Part shown: positions 1-7,160 of the stretch, one piece after another
How positions within the stretch are numbered: position 1 is the stretch's first letter
How the letters are laid out: each line of letters starts with the position of its first letter
DNA from: Bacilli bacterium
GTDB taxonomy: Bacteria; Bacillota_I; Bacilli_A; RFN20; CAG-288
Reading direction: 5' to 3'
Assembly: GCA_900769965.1 (NCBI GenBank)
Contig: CAAGIQ010000069.1
Span: 1 to 16,188, forward strand
DNA: 16,188 bases
The notes under the pieces: generated by a model
What the model was told of the DNA's origin: nothing
Seen by the model: only the letters and a program-made list of their open reading frames with translations
Database searches by the model: none
Translations under genes and position numbers: made by a program

Positions 1-605
1 AGAACAAATCTATGAAGCGGTTTACAATAGGACAACAAAAGTAAGCTAGCTAAACTGAAGAAATTGATAACATAGCCGATTAAAGAAATAGCTATAGGAG
101 AGAACGAGAAACCAAAAATAGTTATAGCTTCCATGTTCTTAATAGTAGTGTTATAACCAAGAATCAAAGCTAAAGTTCCATATAGTACTATGACGGTTTG
201 CGAAACGATAAACATCATAACCAATATCGAAGCTCCGTTAGAAGCTTTAACCCCCTGCTTAGTAAAGGTGTAAGTTTGAACGAATTGACCACCTGAAGCA
301 AAAGGAGTAATAGCAGAGAAAAACGAACCGATCAAGCCGTTAAGAACACCTTGATAGATTTTATATTTCCTTCGATAAAGTTTTGAAAAGATAGTTATTA
401 CAGTTCCTTCAACTATAAAAGAAGCGATAATGCAACCGATCATCGAAAAAACTGGAGCGGCTTTTGAATTCGCCATCATGTCGATAATCTCAAAAAAGTT
501 ATCAGCCAAAAGATAGTAAAGCGATATAAGCGCAATACCTAGAAGTAAAACGATGGATAAAGTATATTTTATTGCTGTTTTTCCTATTTTCTTCTTCTTT
601 TCCAT
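1..605 (-). CDS. Flippase-like integral membrane protein (LPG synthase TM / YbhN-type), 3' end outside window
   Basis: Reading the minus strand from the ATG at 605 gives an open frame of 201 codons with no stop, running off the left edge, so the C-terminus is missing. The product starts MEKKKKIGKTAIKYTLS and has hydrophobic segments at about residues 14-34, 46-67, 85-105, 125-150 and 160-190. The stretch AITPFASGGQFVQTYTF (about residues 98-114) matches the characteristic Ser/Thr-Pro...GGQ-hydrophobic motif of the lysylphosphatidylglycerol synthase transmembrane family (UPF0104/YbhN, also the flippase half of MprF). Members move or modify lipids in the cytoplasmic membrane. The aminoacyl transferase domain of MprF would lie in the missing part if present, so the substrate cannot be stated. 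A GGTAGGAA-type ribosome site precedes the ATG. The gene is divergent from the membrane-protein operon at 716. Confidence 0.8.
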   Translation of the reverse strand, partial: MEKKKKIGKTAIKYTLSIVLLLGIALISLYYLLADNFFEIIDMMANSKAAPVFSMIGCIIASFIVEGTVITIFSKLYRRKYKIYQGVLNGLIGSFFSAITPFASGGQFVQTYTFTKQGVKASNGASILVMMFIVSQTVIVLYGTLALILGYNTTIKNMEAITIFGFSFSPIAISLIGYVINFFSLASLLLLSYCKPLHRFV

Positions 606-629
606 AAGGCAAAAATTCCTACCTTTATT

Positions 630-658
630 AATATATATTCTTATAAGAATATAATCAA
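630..658 (-). promoter_or_regulatory. Predicted sigma-A promoter of the flippase-like gene with palindromic spacer
   Basis: On the minus strand a -35 box TTGATT (653-658) is separated by 17 bases from a -10 box TATATT (630-635). The expected transcript start is near 623, giving a leader of about 18 bases that carries the ribosome site. The spacer is filled by the perfect palindrome TATATTCTTATAAGAATATA (634-653), which sits where many repressors bind. The promoter is inferred from box match and spacing only. Confidence 0.5.
634..653. promoter_or_regulatory. Perfect 20-base palindrome, candidate operator
   Basis: TATATTCTTATAAGAATATA reads identically on both strands and lies between the predicted -35 and -10 boxes of the flippase-like gene. 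AT-rich dyads in this position are typical of small winged-helix repressors (MarR, PadR and GntR families). No regulator gene is visible in the window, so the binding protein is unknown. Some AT-rich palindromes arise by chance, but a perfect 20-mer centred in a 17-base spacer is suggestive. Confidence 0.4.
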
Positions 659-698
659 GTAAGTAAGGCTTTTATTCACGTTTCATAAAGAGAGATAA

Positions 699-718
699 CA
701 TGCTATACTTTTAGCATG
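699..718 (+). promoter_or_regulatory. Extended -10 promoter overlapping an inverted repeat and the start codon at 716
   Basis: TGCTATACT (701-709) is an extended -10 element: TG, one base, then TATACT at 704-709. A start about seven bases downstream falls at 716, the A of the ATG of the next gene. No good -35 box lies 16-18 bases upstream, as is common for extended -10 promoters. The -10 region sits in a perfect 7-base inverted repeat, CATGCTA (699-705) and TAGCATG (712-718), spaced by six bases. The repeat covers both the -10 box and the start codon, so it could be an operator. Confidence 0.5.
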
Positions 719-1669
719 AAAAAAGATAGTTCACGTAGCGTCAATCACGCTTTGATATCATCATTAACTTACGCTGCAGTCACCTTAAGCATCTTTTTAG
801 TCATGCTCGGCTTAACTTATGTTATATCATTCATGTCTTTATTCATGATTGTCCTCGTCCCTTTTTTAACGACGATGTTTGTGGCTAAGGCGGACTATAA
901 GGCGCAACTTATCTTCATTTCGTGTTTGATATTAATCTGTTTTGTCGATATTCAAGAAGGATTTTTGACAATGCTACCTAACGCGTTAATAGGCATAGTT
1001 TATGGAAATCTATATAAGCGTTACGGAGTATCTTTTATCACATTTTTCCTCAGTTTAATAGGTACTTACCTCATCGAATTATTCATGCTTATACCTACAA
1101 AACTAATCTATTCTATTAGCGCATACGACATCTATTCATTGATTTTGAACTTAGACGAAGCTAGTTTCAACCTCTATTTTTTAACCTTCTTTTTCTTTCT
1201 TACTCTAATTCAACTAACCATCACTTCTTTCATGATTAACGAGGATATTAAAAAGCTAAATCTTAAGTTAAAAGAGATAAAAACTAGCGATTTATTCGAC
1301 TTATTATTAGTAGTCTCATTAGCTACTTTACTAGTTATTTTAGGCCATTTTTTATACGCTCCATTAACATATTTAAGCTTGTCTCTATTAGTAATTATTA
1401 CCGTTTATGAGCTTGTTAAAAACGGTGGATTTAGCGTTAAAAAAATTAAATTTATATATGTTATTACAGCAGTGTTTTTGCTGTCTTTTATAAGCTTTAT
1501 AATATCTTTTATTTCACTCGAAAAGAATTTAAAATATATAGCTTTTTTCATTTTGATAATTCCTAACACAATCGAAGCATTAATTATGATAATATATATA
1601 AAGATTAAGAAACCTTCTTCTATTAAAGAAGAAGAAGAACTTGATCTACTCGATTTAGTAGGAAAATAG
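716..1669 (+). CDS. Multi-pass membrane protein, possibly DUF2232/YybS-like
   Basis: The 317-residue product is almost entirely hydrophobic, with roughly eight to ten predicted membrane helices (about 12-34, 36-58, 62-80, 83-98, 106-126, 151-174, 192-216, 217-233, 245-266 and 273-296). It ends in a charged cytoplasmic tail rich in Lys and Glu. Length and pattern resemble the YybS/DUF2232 family of Bacillota membrane proteins, but no signature motif fixes this. It is first in a four-gene operon; the next gene starts two bases after the stop. No Shine-Dalgarno lies at a usable distance: the nearest purine run, AAAGAGAG, ends more than 20 bases upstream. The upstream frame hits a stop at 686-688 without another ATG, GTG or TTG. 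With the extended -10 box just before the ATG, the messenger is probably leaderless. The gene is secure; the family is tentative. Confidence 0.8.
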   Translation: MKKDSSRSVNHALISSLTYAAVTLSIFLVMLGLTYVISFMSLFMIVLVPFLTTMFVAKADYKAQLIFISCLILICFVDIQEGFLTMLPNALIGIVYGNLYKRYGVSFITFFLSLIGTYLIELFMLIPTKLIYSISAYDIYSLILNLDEASFNLYFLTFFFFLTLIQLTITSFMINEDIKKLNLKLKEIKTSDLFDLLLVVSLATLLVILGHFLYAPLTYLSLSLLVIITVYELVKNGGFSVKKIKFIYVITAVFLLSFISFIISFISLEKNLKYIAFFILIIPNTIEALIMIIYIKIKKPSSIKEEEELDLLDLVGK

Positions 1670-1671
1670 AT

Positions 1672-2160
1672 ATGGGCTCATTTTTTAAAACTTGTGGAAA
1701 AGGATTATTAGCCATAGTAAGTTCACCTCTATGGATTCTTTTGTTTGCTATCTATGTCGTCTACGGACTTTTACTTATGGTGTTTTCACCTCTCAGAGTT
1801 CTTATTTCGCTATTGAAACACAAGAAATATACGATTAAAACTGACTACGATCGTATAGCTCAACAAATAATCGATGAAGGCGGAGTAAAAAATAACGCTC
1901 CTATTAATCCTCAGCCTGTTTATCAAGCACCTCAGCCACAACCTGTCTACCAAAATCAACAGACTTATTACAATCAACCTAACTACAATCAACCTCCATA
2001 TCCGCAAAATTATTCCTACCCACCAAACAATCAATATCCTCAAAATAATTATCCGCAGAATAACTATCCGCAAAATACCCAAATACCTCAAAATAACCAA
2101 TACCCAAATCAACAATATAACCCGTATGATCCTAATAATTTTAACGGAGGTGGAAGATGA
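1672..2160 (+). CDS. Membrane-anchored protein with long Pro/Gln/Asn/Tyr-rich tail
   Basis: I do not recognise this 162-residue protein. Residues about 10-49 are hydrophobic and could form one long helix or a hairpin, followed by KHKKYTIKTDYDR. That basic patch favours a cytoplasmic location for what follows. A short amphipathic segment (about 55-72) precedes a low-complexity tail from about 74 to the end, built almost only of Pro, Gln, Asn and Tyr. The tail includes near-repeats of the pentapeptide YPQNN (about residues 122-140) and ends in NFNGGGR. Such tails are disordered and may mediate self-association or binding to partners. The start has an AGGA ribosome site eight bases upstream. The last codons contain the GGAGG that serves the next gene, with which it shares an ATGA overlap. 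The tail is a real in-frame extension: the antisense frame opposite it is only its mirror. Confidence 0.8.
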   Translation: MGSFFKTCGKGLLAIVSSPLWILLFAIYVVYGLLLMVFSPLRVLISLLKHKKYTIKTDYDRIAQQIIDEGGVKNNAPINPQPVYQAPQPQPVYQNQQTYYNQPNYNQPPYPQNYSYPPNNQYPQNNYPQNNYPQNTQIPQNNQYPNQQYNPYDPNNFNGGGR

Positions 2161-2783
2161 ATATTATCGCCTTAGTTAAACTCACTGAAAATGATAAAAG
2201 AGTTATTATAGCTATTCTTCTTATCATCATATTATTGATTATCTTAATAGGTTATATCGCTAAATTAGTGATGTTCATCATGCGTCATCAAGGTATGAGA
2301 ATCGATAAGATGATGTACAACATCATGTACGCAAAAGTCATAACTAAAGAGAAAGATTTCGTAAAAGAAGCTAGTTATAAATCTCATGTCTTCTTCATCA
2401 AGACATCTATCGCTCCTTTTGTTATCATGTTAGTCTCTTCTCTAGCGTTTATCATTTACACTTACTTCGCTCATGAGATGAGCTTCACCTATTATGTAGA
2501 TGCGTTTAATGAATTGTCGTTTACTTTAGATTGGCCGCTTTCACCATTTTTCGGACTTAATATCCCTTCTGATTGGCCAACTGTAAGCAAAGCTCCAGAC
2601 TTCAGCTTCAGCGTCGATAAATACTTAAGCTTATTATTAACTTTACTATTTAGTTCCGGAGCTATCTGGTTCTTAGTTAACTCTCAAGCACTCTTAGCTA
2701 GAAGGTTAAGAATTATAAAACTCAAGCACACATATTTCACGAAAGATATAAATAAACTATCTAACGATTACGTCAATAAATAA
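2157..2783 (+). CDS. Membrane protein of unknown function, three predicted helices
   Basis: This 208-residue product is not assigned to a known family. It has hydrophobic helices at about 17-40, 83-106 and 155-176. A basic loop with several Met and Lys residues (41-82, including RHQGMRIDKMMYNIMYAKV) lies between the first two. A Trp/Pro/Phe-rich loop (107-150, including DWPLSPFFGL and DWPTVSKAPDF) lies between the second and third. The positive-inside rule puts 41-82 in the cytoplasm and the Trp-rich loop outside; the C-terminus (LARRLRIIKLKHTYF) is then cytoplasmic. Its ATG overlaps the stop of the preceding gene (ATGA), and GGAGG six bases before it lies inside that gene, so the two are translationally coupled. 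This tight coupling suggests the proteins act together. The next gene, galE, begins eleven bases downstream. Confidence 0.8.
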   Translation: MNIIALVKLTENDKRVIIAILLIIILLIILIGYIAKLVMFIMRHQGMRIDKMMYNIMYAKVITKEKDFVKEASYKSHVFFIKTSIAPFVIMLVSSLAFIIYTYFAHEMSFTYYVDAFNELSFTLDWPLSPFFGLNIPSDWPTVSKAPDFSFSVDKYLSLLLTLLFSSGAIWFLVNSQALLARRLRIIKLKHTYFTKDINKLSNDYVNK

Positions 2784-2794
2784 AGGAGAATACA

Positions 2795-3823
2795 ATGTCA
2801 GAAATAAAAAATGTATTAGTTACCGGTGGAGCCGGCTATATCGGCAGCCACACCGTCGTCTTATTAGTAGAACAAGGTTATGAACCAATTATCGTCGATA
2901 ACCTATCTAATTCCTCTATCAAAGTATTAGATAGATTAGAAAAGATAACTGGAAAAAAGATAAAGTTCTACAAAGCCGATGTCTGCTCCAAGGAGAGCTT
3001 AAGAGAAATCTTCAATGAGAATAAGATCGATGCAGTAATTCACTTCGCCGGATTAAAAGCCGTAGGTGAATCCGTCCAAAAGCCACTTATGTACTACCGC
3101 AACAACATCGATTCCTCTCTTTCCTTATTGGAAGTCATGAACGAGTTTAATTGTAAAAACTTGATCTTCTCCTCTTCCGCAACAGTCTATGGAGTTCCTA
3201 AACACGTGCCTTTAGTAGAAACTGATGAAGTAGGTGGAACTACTAACCCATATGGAACTACAAAAGTTATCATCGAAGGCATAATTAAAGACTACTGCGC
3301 TATCGATAAGAATTTCAACGCCGCCTTACTTCGTTACTTCAATCCAATCGGTGCTCATAAATCTGGACTTATTGGTGAACAACCTAACGGAATCCCAAAT
3401 AACTTGATGCCATATATCACTCAAGTTGCTATTGGAAAAAGAGAAAAGTTACGTATCTTCGGCAACGACTATAACACAGTTGATGGAACTGGAGTAAGAG
3501 ACTATATCCACGTTATGGATCTAGCCTTAGGTCACGTTCTCGCCTTAAAGAAACTATCTCAAGATTCTGGATTAGTTATCTACAACTTAGGTACAGGAAA
3601 AGGAACTTCCGTTCTCGAGCTTGTTCACGCATATGAAGAAGCCACCGGAGTAAAAATTCCATACGAAATAGTCGAAAGAAGACCAGGAGATGTCGATTCT
3701 AACTACGCTTCTACCGACAAAGCATTTAACGAATTAGGCTTTAAAGCTCAATACACGATATTTGACGCCTGTTACGACTCAAATAACTGGCAAACTAAAA
3801 ACCCACAAGGTTACGATGATTAA
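2795..3823 (+). CDS. galE: UDP-glucose 4-epimerase
   Basis: The 342-residue protein interconverts UDP-glucose and UDP-galactose in the cytosol using tightly bound NAD, feeding galactose use and cell-surface polysaccharide or glycolipid synthesis. It is an extended short-chain dehydrogenase. The Rossmann motif GGAGYIGSH is at residues 11-19, the Ser/Thr segment SSSATVYG at 126-133, and the catalytic pair at Tyr153 and Lys157 (YGTTK). The conserved FNPIGAH follows, and the C-terminus ends in the usual NWQTKNPQGY. Length fits the family (about 330-340). AAGGAG precedes the ATG at good spacing. As last gene of an operon with three membrane proteins, opposite a flippase-like gene, it probably supplies sugar nucleotide for envelope glycoconjugates. 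That link is inference. Confidence 0.95.
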   Translation: MSEIKNVLVTGGAGYIGSHTVVLLVEQGYEPIIVDNLSNSSIKVLDRLEKITGKKIKFYKADVCSKESLREIFNENKIDAVIHFAGLKAVGESVQKPLMYYRNNIDSSLSLLEVMNEFNCKNLIFSSSATVYGVPKHVPLVETDEVGGTTNPYGTTKVIIEGIIKDYCAIDKNFNAALLRYFNPIGAHKSGLIGEQPNGIPNNLMPYITQVAIGKREKLRIFGNDYNTVDGTGVRDYIHVMDLALGHVLALKKLSQDSGLVIYNLGTGKGTSVLELVHAYEEATGVKIPYEIVERRPGDVDSNYASTDKAFNELGFKAQYTIFDACYDSNNWQTKNPQGYDD

Positions 3824-3824
3824 T

Positions 3825-3847
3825 AAAGCCCTCCTAGGAGGGTTTTT
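3825..3847 (+). terminator. Intrinsic terminator after galE, probably bidirectional
   Basis: CCCTC (3829-3833) and GAGGG (3838-3842) form a GC-rich stem around the loop CTAG. The flanking AAAG and TTTT extend the stem, and five T residues follow at 3843-3847. On the minus strand the same hairpin is followed by GCTTTATT, so it may also end transcripts of the convergent 5'-nucleotidase gene, whose stop codon lies about 80 bases away. The AT-rich stretch 3848-3924 shows no other structure. Confidence 0.9.
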
Positions 3848-3924
3848 GATTGATATCAACATAAACCTACATAATTATATATTTAGTATAGATATAAAAA
3901 CGCATAATAAAACTCAATACAGAT

Positions 3925-5418
3925 TTAATTAACTGATTCGAACATCGAAGGAGAAATAGAATCAACTGTTTTTAAATAATCTACAACAGTTTCTCTAACT
4001 ACTTTAACTTCGTTATTAATCATCTTTTCAGTGTCTTCATATATACCAAATGAACCATTGGTGATAATGTAATCGAAGACAACTACTTTATATGTTTTAG
4101 AATTATCAACTTCGTTACGTGGAATAGAGATATAAGAATAGTAACCTGTAGCCTTGCCATATACATCTCTTCCGTCGATTTCAACTAACCTTACTTCGTT
4201 ATCAAATGGCGAACAGGCATATATATCTTTATAAGTGATGTCTCCTGCTGAGAAATAGGATCTAATTCCGGATTTGTTATGATAGCTTGCGACAACGTCT
4301 TCATATTGTTTCCCATAATTATATAAGGAATAACAGACTAAACTACCAACAGCATCCTTGTTGAAGTCGTATTCCGCATAAGATAACTTTTCTTCTAATA
4401 TCGGTCCAATTTCAGTTTGATATTTTGAAATGATTTCTTCGATTTCAGGAGTAGTCGCTAACCTAGAATTATTGGAGCTAGTAGAGTTAACATAATTAGC
4501 TCTAGAATTATAATTTCCACCGCTCAATGTAAACTTAACTTTCGAATACGCTTCGGTATTGGCTCTTCCTTTTACAAAAGGTACGCTTCCAACTTTTGAA
4601 GTTGACGAAGAGTGATCGTGACCACCAAATCCCGCATCGAAATATCCAGATTCTAGAATCTTATCAACCGAAGTTGAATCTCCTTGGTGAGTATCTAAAA
4701 TGACTAAGTCGCATTTTTCTTCTTCTTTAAGTCTTCTTCCTTCTGCGATAGCAAGTTCGACATCCGATTTGAATTCGATGTCTTTAATCATGTTAGCAGA
4801 AATATCAGATGCCGCTACTGAATAGATTGTGCCAACTATTCCAACCTTAGCACCTTTAACATCAACGATAGTAGAATCTTCAACAAAATCCACTCTATCA
4901 TTAGTAGAACGAGAATAAATGTTGATACCTAGGAATGGGAAGTTAGCTAAGCTAGCTAAAGTAGAAAGTTTTTCTACACCCCAGTCAAATTCGTGATTGC
5001 CGACAGCCATAGCTTTAAAGTTCATCTCGTTCATGATTTCAATCATGGCTTTTCCTTCGCTCAAATTAGAAAGAGCTGAACCTTGGAACATATCTCCAGC
5101 AGCGATTAAAAAGCTCGTTTCTTCATCGTAATCCGAATCTTTCTTAATAGCTTGGAACATTCTCGACATTCCAGTTTTGGAACTACCTTTCTCATATTCG
5201 ATAGCGCCGTGGACATCGTTTAAAGAGTATATGGTGATACTTGAAGGAAGGTTCTTGTCGATTGAAGAACCATTAGAGGTAACACTACTATTTGATGTAG
5301 CTTCACTAGTTGAACCTGTACTTGTATTTCCACTAGAAGAGTTATTTAACTTATTATCGCAAGAAGTTAATAACAAAAGTGGTAATATAGCTAATCCAAT
5401 TATTTTTTTAATTCTCAT
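3925..5418 (-). CDS. Lipoprotein 5'-nucleotidase / metallophosphoesterase (UshA-like)
   Basis: The 497-residue protein starts with a lipoprotein signal peptide: MRIKK, a hydrophobic core, then lipobox LLTSC with Cys20 as the lipidation site. It should be anchored on the outer face of the membrane. A Ser/Thr/Asn/Gly-rich linker (24-58) leads to a calcineurin-like phosphoesterase domain. Metal ligands are visible: NDVHG with Asp68 and His70, GDMFQGS with Asp109, GNHEFDWG (140-147), His244 and GGHDH with His267 and His269. The C-terminal 5'-nucleotidase domain (about 345-490) has the expected KSGIRSYFSAGDITYKDIY and SPFDNEV elements. The family hydrolyses extracellular nucleotides, or related compounds such as UDP-sugars, to nucleoside and phosphate; substrate choice cannot be read from the sequence. 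The ATG overlaps the end of the preceding gene by 11 bases and is served by AAGGGGGTC inside it, so the two are translationally coupled. Confidence 0.92.
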   Translation of the reverse strand: MRIKKIIGLAILPLLLLTSCDNKLNNSSSGNTSTGSTSEATSNSSVTSNGSSIDKNLPSSITIYSLNDVHGAIEYEKGSSKTGMSRMFQAIKKDSDYDEETSFLIAAGDMFQGSALSNLSEGKAMIEIMNEMNFKAMAVGNHEFDWGVEKLSTLASLANFPFLGINIYSRSTNDRVDFVEDSTIVDVKGAKVGIVGTIYSVAASDISANMIKDIEFKSDVELAIAEGRRLKEEEKCDLVILDTHQGDSTSVDKILESGYFDAGFGGHDHSSSTSKVGSVPFVKGRANTEAYSKVKFTLSGGNYNSRANYVNSTSSNNSRLATTPEIEEIISKYQTEIGPILEEKLSYAEYDFNKDAVGSLVCYSLYNYGKQYEDVVASYHNKSGIRSYFSAGDITYKDIYACSPFDNEVRLVEIDGRDVYGKATGYYSYISIPRNEVDNSKTYKVVVFDYIITNGSFGIYEDTEKMINNEVKVVRETVVDYLKTVDSISPSMFESVN

Positions 5419-7144
5419 CTGACCCCCTTACGATCTTATCGATCTTTCTAGATGAAGTAGCAATAAATCCGTTACGGTTATAGACATCTTCTCTGTTATA
5501 TACTATCTTTTCCCCGTTTGTTTGATAGAACTCACCACCCGCTTCTTCAACTAGAAGATGAGGAGCGGCAACATCCCATTCCTTAGTCCCTTGGCCAAAG
5601 GAGCAGCAGATATGAGCTTTTCCTTCTGCAATCAAGCAAGACTTCAAGGCTGAACCGACATACTTAACTTCCTTAACTAAAGGGTTAGATTTAGCGTTAT
5701 TTACATATTCTTCATTGATGTGGAAAGCAGAAGAAAGAACGACTAAGTTATCTTCTAAAGAAGAAACGTGAATTCTTTTAATCATATCTTTTGGACTAAA
5801 GACATAGCTTCCTTTATCCTTAACAGCAAAATAAATCTTATCTTGGCAAGGAACACCGATAACTGAAGCAACCACTTCATGTTTGTAGACCAGAGCTAAA
5901 TTAACAACAAACATATCGTCTCTATTAACGAAGTCTTTAGTACCATCAAGTGGATCTAAGATAAAGACGTAATCTTTATTTAATCTAGACTTATCATCTT
6001 TCTCTTCTTCAGTTAAGAGTCCATAAGTTGGATAATGTTCTTTTAAATAAGTCGAGATCATATTGTTTACAGTCTTATCAGCGGTAGTAACTGGAGAATT
6101 ATCCTCTTTAATCTCGACATCGAAGGAAGATCTATAGAACTTCATTATAGTCTTATTAGCTTTCTTAACTAATTCGATCATAGTCTTAAGTTCACGTGAA
6201 TAAGGTGAAAATGATTTAAATAATTCCTTTTCAACTTCCCTTACAACTTTCTTGTGATCTTTTAAACTATTTAACCTACATCCAGACGCTTGAAGATGAC
6301 CGCCTCCTAAGAACTTCTTAGCAACTTTTTGAACATCTATTCCTTTAGAAGAACGGAGCTCAACTCTAACTTGACCATTCTCTCCTTCCAAGAAGAAGAT
6401 GTGAGCTTTAGACGCGTGAATCTTAGCTATAGAGTTAACAAACCCGGCTCCAGAATTCATGTCGTAACCGTATTTAGCAAGAGTTTTCTTATCTAATACC
6501 ATATAAGCGACGCCTAGATCAGTTTTCTTATAAGAGCTGAAGATATAACCTTTAAACTTCAACGATTGCTCGCTTACTTCGTATAAGGTGTCATAGATTT
6601 TATCGACTTCCGCTCCATCTCTAATAAGTTTAGAACCGATCTCTAATAACTCTTCAGAAGGTGAATATAAAAATCTTCCCGAATCAGTAGTCATACCTAA
6701 GAAGAATAAACTAGCCGCTAAAGGTGGAAGTTTTTCAAACTTAGAATAGAAGATCGAAGCGATGTAATCGGAACAAGAAGCTCTCTCATCATCGATATAT
6801 TCTAATCCGCCGAACTCCTCGGTGAAGATATGGTGGTCGATCTTGATGATATTCTTAGAAAGAAATGCTCTGCTATCAGATACTCTAGCTTTGTTAGAAA
6901 GGTCAACGATAAAAGTTAAACTGTTTTTAATAGTTTCATCATCGACTTTATCAGCGCGAGGATAGTTAAGAGGAATGTTATAAAAATCAGTGCCGATAAC
7001 ATAAACTTTTTTATCTTTATAGAAATGTTCGATACAAGCTTTCAAACCTTGAGAAGATCCATAGCAGTCACCATCTGGAAAGACATGGCCAAATATCGTG
7101 ATTACATCAGCCTTTTCAATTCGATCAAATATTTCTTTAAGCAT
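5408..7144 (-). CDS. Fusion of NrnA-type DHH phosphoesterase and CysQ-type 3'(2'),5'-bisphosphate nucleotidase
   Basis: One uninterrupted 578-residue frame joins two enzymes. Residues 1 to about 312 are a DHH/DHHA1 phosphoesterase like Bacillus NrnA, which degrades very short RNA and dephosphorylates pAp. It has HVFPDGD (20-26), Asp81, the DHH triad (103-105), Asp154 and the DHHA1 loop GGGH (280-283). Residues about 318-578 are an inositol monophosphatase-fold enzyme. All metal motifs are present: DNSPVTTAD (348-356), Glu379-Glu380, DPLDGT (397-402) and WDVAAPHLLVEEAGG (523-537). GSALKSCLIAEGKAH (497-511) favours the CysQ/BPNT branch (pAp to AMP) over inositol phosphatases, though not conclusively. 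Both halves may therefore act on pAp. The start at 7144 is chosen because AAGAGGTG lies eight bases upstream; a longer frame to 7216 would have to read through the fbaA terminator hairpin. Confidence 0.9.
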   Translation of the reverse strand: MLKEIFDRIEKADVITIFGHVFPDGDCYGSSQGLKACIEHFYKDKKVYVIGTDFYNIPLNYPRADKVDDETIKNSLTFIVDLSNKARVSDSRAFLSKNIIKIDHHIFTEEFGGLEYIDDERASCSDYIASIFYSKFEKLPPLAASLFFLGMTTDSGRFLYSPSEELLEIGSKLIRDGAEVDKIYDTLYEVSEQSLKFKGYIFSSYKKTDLGVAYMVLDKKTLAKYGYDMNSGAGFVNSIAKIHASKAHIFFLEGENGQVRVELRSSKGIDVQKVAKKFLGGGHLQASGCRLNSLKDHKKVVREVEKELFKSFSPYSRELKTMIELVKKANKTIMKFYRSSFDVEIKEDNSPVTTADKTVNNMISTYLKEHYPTYGLLTEEEKDDKSRLNKDYVFILDPLDGTKDFVNRDDMFVVNLALVYKHEVVASVIGVPCQDKIYFAVKDKGSYVFSPKDMIKRIHVSSLEDNLVVLSSAFHINEEYVNNAKSNPLVKEVKYVGSALKSCLIAEGKAHICCSFGQGTKEWDVAAPHLLVEEAGGEFYQTNGEKIVYNREDVYNRNGFIATSSRKIDKIVRGSDEN

Positions 7145-7152
7145 AAAATAGA

Positions 7153-7160
7153 CACCTCTT
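7153..7160 (-). promoter_or_regulatory. Ribosome binding site fixing the start of the DHH-CysQ fusion
   Basis: AAGAGGTG on the minus strand ends eight bases before the ATG at 7144. It decides the start against the in-frame upstream ATG at 7216, which would add 24 residues without homology and place coding sequence across a terminator. Confidence 0.75.

Noticed and set aside
2025..2090. Short repeats resembling a CRISPR or intergenic repeat array
   Set aside because: The units are adjacent, in frame and encode YPQNN repeats; there are no spacers.
1810..2115. Minus-strand 101-codon open frame opposite the Pro/Gln/Asn/Tyr tail gene
   Set aside because: It is the mirror of a repetitive coding region, has a monotonous Ile/Leu/Arg composition and lies inside a well-supported plus-strand gene.
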